A stretch of DNA of 64,000 nucleotides from Panacagrimonas sp052389915. GTDB lineage: Bacteria; Pseudomonadota; Gammaproteobacteria; Nevskiales; Nevskiaceae. Shown in pieces: positions 58,804-64,000 of the stretch. Positions within the stretch are counted from its first letter, which is position 1, and every line of letters starts with the position of its first letter. Location: the NCBI GenBank assembly GCA_052389915.1, contig JBQTHL010000031.1, positions 186,001-250,000 on the forward strand, written 5' to 3'. The notes under the pieces are model-generated. The model did no database searches, was not told where the DNA came from, and saw only the letters and a list, made by a program, of their open reading frames with translations. The position numbers and the translations under genes are program-made.

Positions 58804-60743
58804 GCACGGGTCGTTCGAAGATGGTGGCGCGTCAAAATCCACATCCGGGCTCGCCGGGCCGGCAGCGCGGGTCCATTCTCGTCAATGCCGCGGTAGGTTT
58901 GTCCGCGATGATCATCCTGCTCAGCGTGATCGACCTGGGCTTTCTGTTTTATTACAAGCGCGAATACCAGAAAGCGGCCGATCTGGCGGCTATGGCCGGC
59001 GCGCAACGATTGGCGGATGGCTGCATTGCGGCAGTCAGTGCGGCGGACAGCAACCTGGACGAGAACCTCCGTGGATTCCAGCACGACGGCCCGCTGATTC
59101 AGTGCGGCGACTGGGATCCAACCGGCACGCCGGTCTTTACTCCCGGCACCGCGAATCCGAATGCCGTCGAAGTCGTGGTGCTCGGCAGCGCACCTCGGTT
59201 CTTCCTGAGCGACCGCCAGATTTCCGCGGACGCGATCGCGAGGGCGCAGGACCGCCGAGCGGTGCTCAACTTGCGCAGCACCCTGGTCAGCGTGGACACC
59301 AGCAAGTCCGCTGCGCTTAATTCCCTGTTTGGCGGACTGCTCGGCAGCACCGTCAATCTGAGCGTTGCGGGATGGAACGGGTTGATCAATACCGACATCA
59401 CCCTGCTCGATTACCTGGACCAACTGGCGATCAATCTCGGCCTCCAGGCTGGAGACTACGATGCGGTTCTGGCCGCCAACGCCAGCGTCGGCACCCTGCT
59501 CGATACCGCTATCGATCTGCTCGAACAGGGGAAAGGCAGCGGCAACGTGACCGCGGCCCTGGGCGGGCTTGACGTGCTGCGCCTGGCAATACCGTCCGCC
59601 ACGCCGCTGGTGCGCCTGGGCGATCTCGTCTCCGTACAAAGCGGCACGCAGGCTTCCGGTCTGGATGCGGCGCTGGAAGTTTTCCAGCTCGTTCAAGCCG
59701 CCGTGCAATTGGCGAACTCGAAGAATGCGCTGGCTTCCACGGTGAATCTCGGCGCCCTGAGCGTGCGAGTCAAGGTCATCGAGCCGCCGCAGATTTCAGC
59801 GATCGGCGATCCCGAACTGGCCCGCCAAAACCCGGACGGGCCGGATCGAATCTATGTCCGCACGGCGCAGGTCCGGACCTTGATCTCGGTCAATCTACCG
59901 GCGCTGTCCGGCGTCACCAATCTGCTCAACTCGGTGCTCAACCTGTTGAGCCCTGTAACGACCCTGCTCAACAACGTTTTGTCGCTCAATCTGAAAGCTA
60001 CGCTTTCCGGGCTTCTGGGCTCGCTGCTGGGTACCCCGTACGAAGTCACCGATATTCAGCTCGTACCCGGAAACCCGCGGATCGATATCAGCCTGGACGT
60101 CGGCGGAGGCGAGGCCAAGGTCACGGACTACAACTGTCCCGACACCGGCAACAAGGAGCTGGAAACGGATATCGAGACGTCCGTGGCGGACCTGCGTATT
60201 GGTCGTATGGAAATCAATCCGACGGCCCCTGGTTATGTGTTTGGTTCCGACTCACCTCCCAGCGTTGGCCCACTTCCTCTGATCGATGTTGGAGTCAAGA
60301 CCTGCAGGGTGTTCTTGCTGGTGGCGTCGACCTGCGCTGCGCGCAGACCTTTCGCGGGTGGAGGAATCGGCATCATGGGCCAGACCAGCGTGGCTGGAGC
60401 CCCTTATACGCACACCTTCCTGGACCCACCGGAGCTGGATGAGGAGCCGGAGTACGAGAGCTTCGCCACGCAGAACATTGTCGGCAGCCTGGCCTCCACC
60501 CTCAGCGGGGTCCAGCTCCAGATGTATGGCCCGTCGGGCGGCGGATTGGGTGGTGTGCTGAGCCTGGTGAACGCGGCGTTCACCACGGTCAAGAACATTC
60601 TTCAGCCGGTCATCACGGGTCTGCTATCACCCCTGCTGGATCCACTGGTGAATTCCCTGCTCTCTGCCCTGGGCATTGACCTGGCCAAGCTGGAAGTGGG
60701 CGGTCGCATGACCTGCGGCGGCGAGGCCGTGCTGGTCGAGTAA
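58800..60743 (+). CDS. tadG: TadG-like pilus assembly protein
   Basis: The 647-residue protein has a TadG-type N-terminal helix (about 23-58: RGSILVNAAVGLSAMIILLS then YKREYQKAADLAAMAGAQ), followed by a long periplasmic region with beta-rich and Leu/Asn/Val repeats (LNSLFGGLLGSTVNLSV, LLNSVLNLLSPVTTLLNNVL). Conserved ATG 58800 overlaps the previous stop (ATGA). The C-terminal half is Gly-rich and contains TCGGEAVLVE at the end. Its precise role in the Flp machine is unknown; it closes the locus. The gene ends 84 bp from the convergent acyl-CoA synthetase. Confidence 0.85.
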   Translation: MSTGRSKMVARQNPHPGSPGRQRGSILVNAAVGLSAMIILLSVIDLGFLFYYKREYQKAADLAAMAGAQRLADGCIAAVSAADSNLDENLRGFQHDGPLIQCGDWDPTGTPVFTPGTANPNAVEVVVLGSAPRFFLSDRQISADAIARAQDRRAVLNLRSTLVSVDTSKSAALNSLFGGLLGSTVNLSVAGWNGLINTDITLLDYLDQLAINLGLQAGDYDAVLAANASVGTLLDTAIDLLEQGKGSGNVTAALGGLDVLRLAIPSATPLVRLGDLVSVQSGTQASGLDAALEVFQLVQAAVQLANSKNALASTVNLGALSVRVKVIEPPQISAIGDPELARQNPDGPDRIYVRTAQVRTLISVNLPALSGVTNLLNSVLNLLSPVTTLLNNVLSLNLKATLSGLLGSLLGTPYEVTDIQLVPGNPRIDISLDVGGGEAKVTDYNCPDTGNKELETDIETSVADLRIGRMEINPTAPGYVFGSDSPPSVGPLPLIDVGVKTCRVFLLVASTCAARRPFAGGGIGIMGQTSVAGAPYTHTFLDPPELDEEPEYESFATQNIVGSLASTLSGVQLQMYGPSGGGLGGVLSLVNAAFTTVKNILQPVITGLLSPLLDPLVNSLLSALGIDLAKLEVGGRMTCGGEAVLVE

Positions 60744-60827
60744 CCGACTTTCAGCATCTTATGAAAGACGTTGAGCAGGTTTTCTTGCCGAGCATTTTTG
60801 GCGGAGCGGCCGCAATACTCGCCACAT

Positions 60828-62636
60828 TTACAAGCGCATTTCCTTCTTTCGAATGCTTGCAAACAGCACAGACGTAATCGGCTCGTACCCACGCGCCGCA
60901 TCGGCCAGCGCGTACAACGGCTCTTTAACCCGGCCCGGATCGAAGCCTTCCTGCTTCAGCTCAACCTTGCGGAACTTGAACGTGCCGGTGACTTCCTGCT
61001 CCGGCCGCAGACGGATGAAGACCGGCACCGCGTACGCCGGCAACTGCTCCCTGAGAAATTTTGCCAGCCCGGCCCCGTCGAATGCGCCGCCCTTCCAGGT
61101 AAGAGAAGCCATCCCAGCGCGGCCGTCGGTGCCCGGAATCTCCACGCCGTAGGCCACGGCCTGCTCGATCTGCGGATGGCGGTTGAGCGCGCCTTCCACC
61201 TCGGTCGTCGCCACGTTCTCGCCTTTCCAGCGGAAGGTGTCGCCAACGCGATCGATAAAGGCGATGTGTCGAAAGCCCTGGTCGCGCACCAGGTCGCCGC
61301 TGTTGAACCAGCAATCGCCGCGTTCGAACACGTCGCGGAACAGTTTCTTCTGGCTGGCCTTGTCGTCGGTGTAGCCGTCGAAGGGAGACTTGTCGCTGAC
61401 CTCGGTGATGAGCAGCCCCACGCCGCCCTTCTTCACTTTCCGCATGAAGCCGTCGTCGTTGCGCACGGGCTGCTCGGCCTCGGCGTCGAACTCGACGATG
61501 GCGAAGGGCATGGGGCAGAAGCCCGCGGTCTTGCTCAGGCCGAAGCCGTTGACGAAGGCCGCGTTGGATTCGCTGGCGCCGTAGAACTCGGCGATGCGCT
61601 CGATGCCGAAGCGTTGCTGGAATTGATCCCAGATTTCCGGACGCAGTCCGTTGCCGCAGATCACGCGAACCTTGTGCTCGCAGTCGTCCGGCCGCGGCGG
61701 CTGGTTCAGCAGGTACCGGCAGATTTCGCCGATGTAGCAGAAGCCGGTGGCATCGAAGCGGCGGATGTCGTCCCAGAATTTCGAGGCGCTGAACTTGCGC
61801 GCCAGCGCCAGCGTGGCGCCCGCGCTCATGGTCGCGCCCCAGGACACCGTCAGCGCGTTGTTGTGGTACAGCGGCAGCGCGCAATAGAACACGTCGTCGC
61901 TCTTCAGCCGCAGCGCCATCTGGCCCAATCCCGCCATGCCCTTGAGCCAGCGGTAATGGCTCATCACCGAGGCCTTGGGCATGCCCGTGGTTCCCGAGGT
62001 GAAGATGTAGAACGCAGCGCGCTTGGCCGCGATGCCGGTCGTCTCTTCGAGGTTGTGCGAGGGCGCGTGAATCAGCTCCGTACGCAGGTTCGCGTATCCC
62101 CCGGGAGCGACATCGGCGCCGTCCCACAGAACGCGCATTGCGGACACGCCCGGCGCCGAGTGCAGGGCTCCCACGCATTCTTCGCCCAGGATCAGCACCT
62201 GCGCTTTGGTCAGCCCGATGCTGTGCGTCAGCACTTCGCCGCGCTGGTTGTGGTTGAGCATGCCGGCGACCGCGCCGAGCTTGACCACGCCGGCCACGCA
62301 GGCCAGAACCTCCGCGCGGTTCTCCATGAGAATGCCCACCGCGTCGCCCGCAAGCACACCCCGTGCACGCAGTACGTGCGCGATGCGATTGGCCCACGTG
62401 TTCAGCTCGGCGTAGGTCCAGCTTCGATCCTCGAAGCGCAAGGCGATCCGGCGCGGATGACGTCGCGCCAGGTTCTGCAGATGCAGGCCGATGGAATTCA
62501 GCGTGTGCGGCTTCAGCAGAGCCAGGTTGAGCAACCCGCGCTGCGCGGTCAGTGCATCCGGCAGCGTCTTGATGACGCCGCGGAGCAGGTCGCCAAAACG
62601 GATTCGGTTGCCGATGGTGTCTTTGTCCTGCGCCAT
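60828..62636 (-). CDS. Long-chain acyl-CoA synthetase (FATP-like)
   Basis: The 602-residue AMP-forming enzyme activates long or very long fatty acids. The ATP-binding signature is YIFTSGTTGMPKASVMSHYR, with YGASESN and WFNSGDLVRDQGFRHIAFIDRVGDTFRWKG (quoted as WFNSGDLVRDQGF and DRVGDTFRWKG) further on. The sequence matches the FATP/very-long-chain type more than FadD. Start 62636 is preceded by GAGG 5 nt upstream; a frame extension further upstream is rejected. In an alkane degrader it would process fatty acids made from AlkB products, but it is not linked to alkB. Confidence 0.9.
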   Translation of the reverse strand: MAQDKDTIGNRIRFGDLLRGVIKTLPDALTAQRGLLNLALLKPHTLNSIGLHLQNLARRHPRRIALRFEDRSWTYAELNTWANRIAHVLRARGVLAGDAVGILMENRAEVLACVAGVVKLGAVAGMLNHNQRGEVLTHSIGLTKAQVLILGEECVGALHSAPGVSAMRVLWDGADVAPGGYANLRTELIHAPSHNLEETTGIAAKRAAFYIFTSGTTGMPKASVMSHYRWLKGMAGLGQMALRLKSDDVFYCALPLYHNNALTVSWGATMSAGATLALARKFSASKFWDDIRRFDATGFCYIGEICRYLLNQPPRPDDCEHKVRVICGNGLRPEIWDQFQQRFGIERIAEFYGASESNAAFVNGFGLSKTAGFCPMPFAIVEFDAEAEQPVRNDDGFMRKVKKGGVGLLITEVSDKSPFDGYTDDKASQKKLFRDVFERGDCWFNSGDLVRDQGFRHIAFIDRVGDTFRWKGENVATTEVEGALNRHPQIEQAVAYGVEIPGTDGRAGMASLTWKGGAFDGAGLAKFLREQLPAYAVPVFIRLRPEQEVTGTFKFRKVELKQEGFDPGRVKEPLYALADAARGYEPITSVLFASIRKKEMRL

Positions 62637-62785
62637 GAACTCCTCGGGATCCGTGCGCGCGAAAGGCCGGCCTGGATCATCGCATCTTCGAAGCGTTCGT
62701 CCGTGCACCAAACTGTCATGTCCGGTCGGCATGCTGTTGCGGCGTTGCGGCCATTAGACTCTCTGTGACGATCGGGAGAAAAGCC

Positions 62786-63520
62786 TTGCTCGAACTGTTC
62801 ACGTTCCGCATGTCGCATTTCAGCGAGAAGGTGCGCTGGATGCTCGACGCCGCGCGCATCGAGTATCGCGAGACCGGCTGGACCCCGTTTTTTCACATGG
62901 TGCCGGCGCTGCGACACGGCCGCGTCGGCACCACCGTGCCCATCCTCAAGCACGGCGGCGGCTACGTGCAGGACAGCACGCGGATCATGCTGTGGCTGGA
63001 CACGAACATGCCGGGCTTTCACCTGCTGCCGCGGGACACGGCAAGTCGACAAGCCGCGCTTGAAATCGAAGAGCGCTTCGACCGCATGGGCAGCCACGTC
63101 ATCCGTTACGCCTACAGCCGCGCGCTGGAAAATCCGCAAGCCATCGTCGATCTGTGGACGCTCGACTCCGGGCCTTTGCAGCGGCGTTTCATCGCCACGA
63201 CCTTTCCCGTACTGCGCAAGGTTTTCAAGCTGCGATTCGGCCTGGACGCCGGGAGAGTCGCCCACTCGCGCAAGGTCATCGCCGAGAGCCTGGATTTTCT
63301 GGACGCGCAACTCGCCGACGGTCGCGAGTACTTGGTTGGCGACGAATTCAGCGTCGCCGATATCACGGCCTGTGCCCTGCTGGCGCCACTGATCGGCCCC
63401 GACGAGCACCCGGTTTATTCGCGCGACGATTTCCGCGCGACGATGGCGCCGCTGGTGACGGACTGGATCGAACGTCCCGCCGCGCAGTGGGTGCGAAAGC
63501 GTTACCGCGCGCGTCGCTAG
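62786..63520 (+). CDS. Glutathione S-transferase family protein
   Basis: The 244-residue protein has a thioredoxin-like N-terminal domain (MLELFTFRMSHFSEKVRWML, then TTVPILKHGGGYVQDSTRIM with a Ser/Thr pattern for glutathione binding) and an all-helical C-terminal domain (about 90-235) with FLVGDEFSVADI-like YLVGDEFSVADITACALL. The catalytic position is Ser in FRMSHFSEK. The start is TTG 62786 with GGGAG 7 nt upstream; GTG 62765 is in frame 7 codons earlier but has no ribosome-binding site. Divergent from the acyl-CoA synthetase gene. Substrate unknown. Confidence 0.85.
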   Translation: MLELFTFRMSHFSEKVRWMLDAARIEYRETGWTPFFHMVPALRHGRVGTTVPILKHGGGYVQDSTRIMLWLDTNMPGFHLLPRDTASRQAALEIEERFDRMGSHVIRYAYSRALENPQAIVDLWTLDSGPLQRRFIATTFPVLRKVFKLRFGLDAGRVAHSRKVIAESLDFLDAQLADGREYLVGDEFSVADITACALLAPLIGPDEHPVYSRDDFRATMAPLVTDWIERPAAQWVRKRYRARR

Positions 63521-63522
63521 AT

Positions 63523-63894
63523 TCAGGCCGGCACGTGGCTGGTCGTCACGTCGGCAATCAGGCGGCCATCCGTCCCCGTGACGGTCGTTCGAACCACGCT
63601 CAGCCGCTTGCCCTTTTTCACGTAGACGGAAGTCGCGCGGAACACGCCGTCCTTCTGGTTGCCGAGCAGCTTGGCATCGAGGCTGATGGCAAGCGGAAAG
63701 CCGGCGACACCCGGCTTCATATCGGCGCCGCCGAAGGCGAGCACCGTGGCGCACACGTCGGCAAACCACAACGTTGCACCCGCGTGCGCCGTGCCGAAGG
63801 GATTGAGGATGCCGGCCTGCACCGGCATCTCTCCCACGACCTTTTCGGCCGACTGCTCGACGATGGAAAACTGGATGTTGCCGCTGACGTGCAT
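63523..63894 (-). CDS. PaaI-family hotdog thioesterase
   Basis: The 123-residue protein has the hotdog fold motif of the PaaI/4HBT group: NPFGTAHAGATLWFADVCAT, with the usual catalytic acidic residue at the Asp of FADVC, then GVAGFPLAISLDAKLLGN. It would hydrolyse an acyl- or aryl-CoA. Length is typical (about 125-140). It is convergent with and 3 nt from the GST gene. A palindrome and a partial gene lie upstream. Confidence 0.88.
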   Translation of the reverse strand: MHVSGNIQFSIVEQSAEKVVGEMPVQAGILNPFGTAHAGATLWFADVCATVLAFGGADMKPGVAGFPLAISLDAKLLGNQKDGVFRATSVYVKKGKRLSVVRTTVTGTDGRLIADVTTSHVPA

Positions 63895-63939
63895 CGTTGA
63901 CGGTTTCCCAATTGCGCAGGGTGGCCCGTGGCCGCCGGG

Positions 63940-63962
63940 GTGGCGGGCATGGCCCGCCCCAC
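63940..63962. repeat. REP-like palindrome
   Basis: GTGGCGGGC and GGCCCGCCCCAC flank AT in an almost perfect palindrome (63940-63962). It resembles the GGGC(AT)GCCC core of the REP elements at 23723 and 51484 but lacks the GTAGGAGC head. It lies between the thioesterase start and a partial gene on the same strand. Confidence 0.5.
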
Positions 63963-63972
63963 GAGAGAGTTT

Positions 63973-64000
63973 CTAGAAATTTTCCTTGAACGGGCGCAGA
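63973..64000 (-). CDS. 3' end of a partial minus-strand gene
   Basis: A minus-strand frame entering from the window edge ends LRPFKENF before TAG 63975-63973. Only eight codons are visible; no family can be named. The separation of 78 bp from the thioesterase start suggests it may be the upstream gene of the same transcription unit. Confidence 0.35.

Noticed and set aside
1..64000. CRISPR array, prophage, insertion sequence or secondary-metabolite cluster
   Set aside because: No regularly spaced repeats, integrase, transposase, phage structural or modular synthase genes were seen on either strand.

Overview
The window reads as a chromosomal segment of a GC-rich, aerobic gammaproteobacterium. 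A Xanthomonadales/Nevskiales-type relative is a reasonable guess but is inference only. The hints are an alkane hydroxylase (AlkB) with its rubredoxin, Gram-negative envelope genes (outer-membrane phospholipase A, an LplT/Aas-like fusion), rsmB, apaH, glnK-amtB, trkA-trkH and thrB in housekeeping order, and REP-type palindromes built on a GTAGGAGC core. I saw no rRNA, tRNA, CRISPR array, insertion sequence or prophage.

Layout. 0-8 kb: a CPA2 cation/proton antiporter, an orphan AbiEi-type antitoxin, pldA, and a coupled hybrid histidine kinase / REC-GGDEF-EAL pair. 8-29 kb: an accessory stress and energy-switch island. It holds an L,D-transpeptidase with a lipoprotein, a CPA1 antiporter, transaldolase, a broken baeRF gene, cytochromes c and b, alkB-rubredoxin with a divergent LysR gene, a universal stress protein, DUF1275, a CtpF/PMA-like P-type ATPase, acetate kinase, phosphoketolase, a 54-residue small protein and a REC-PAS-GGDEF-EAL protein. 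Parts of this island are decaying: an in-frame stop in the baeRF gene, a frameshifted PPOX gene, a truncated Usp, and a 390-bp stretch with remnants of three genes (arsA, PPOX, CPA1 antiporter). 29-38.8 kb: a YkgB-family membrane protein, a diheme cytochrome lipoprotein, a SUMF1-fold protein, an exported methyltransferase, a subtilase lipoprotein and an LplT-acyltransferase fusion. 38.9-48.3 kb: housekeeping nitrogen, potassium, threonine, RNA and nucleotide genes, interrupted by a ParD-like/zeta toxin-antitoxin module. 48.5-60.7 kb: a nearly complete tad (Flp pilus) locus on the plus strand. 60.8-64 kb: an acyl-CoA synthetase, a GST and a PaaI thioesterase.

The most interesting signal is a promoter-like element: a GTGCGCTG core, then an AC(A/C)GAC-like block, then a -10-like hexamer 35-37 nt from its start. 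It lies in the correct orientation upstream of five separate transcription units of the 8-29 kb island (lipoprotein/L,D-transpeptidase, cytochrome c, Usp, small protein-xfp-ackA-ATPase, and REC-PAS-GGDEF-EAL), with a weaker sixth match upstream of transaldolase. Together these genes suggest a co-regulated programme for low-oxygen or energy-limited survival: substrate-level ATP through phosphoketolase and acetate kinase, cation pumping, Usp, and c-di-GMP turnover. The gene content resembles dormancy regulons of other bacteria, but the box is not one I recognise.

Other points: REP palindromes that carry both a Shine-Dalgarno-like sequence and an ATG in frame with ackA and tadZ, and a palindrome-filled short ORF that couples tadA to tadB at both ends.
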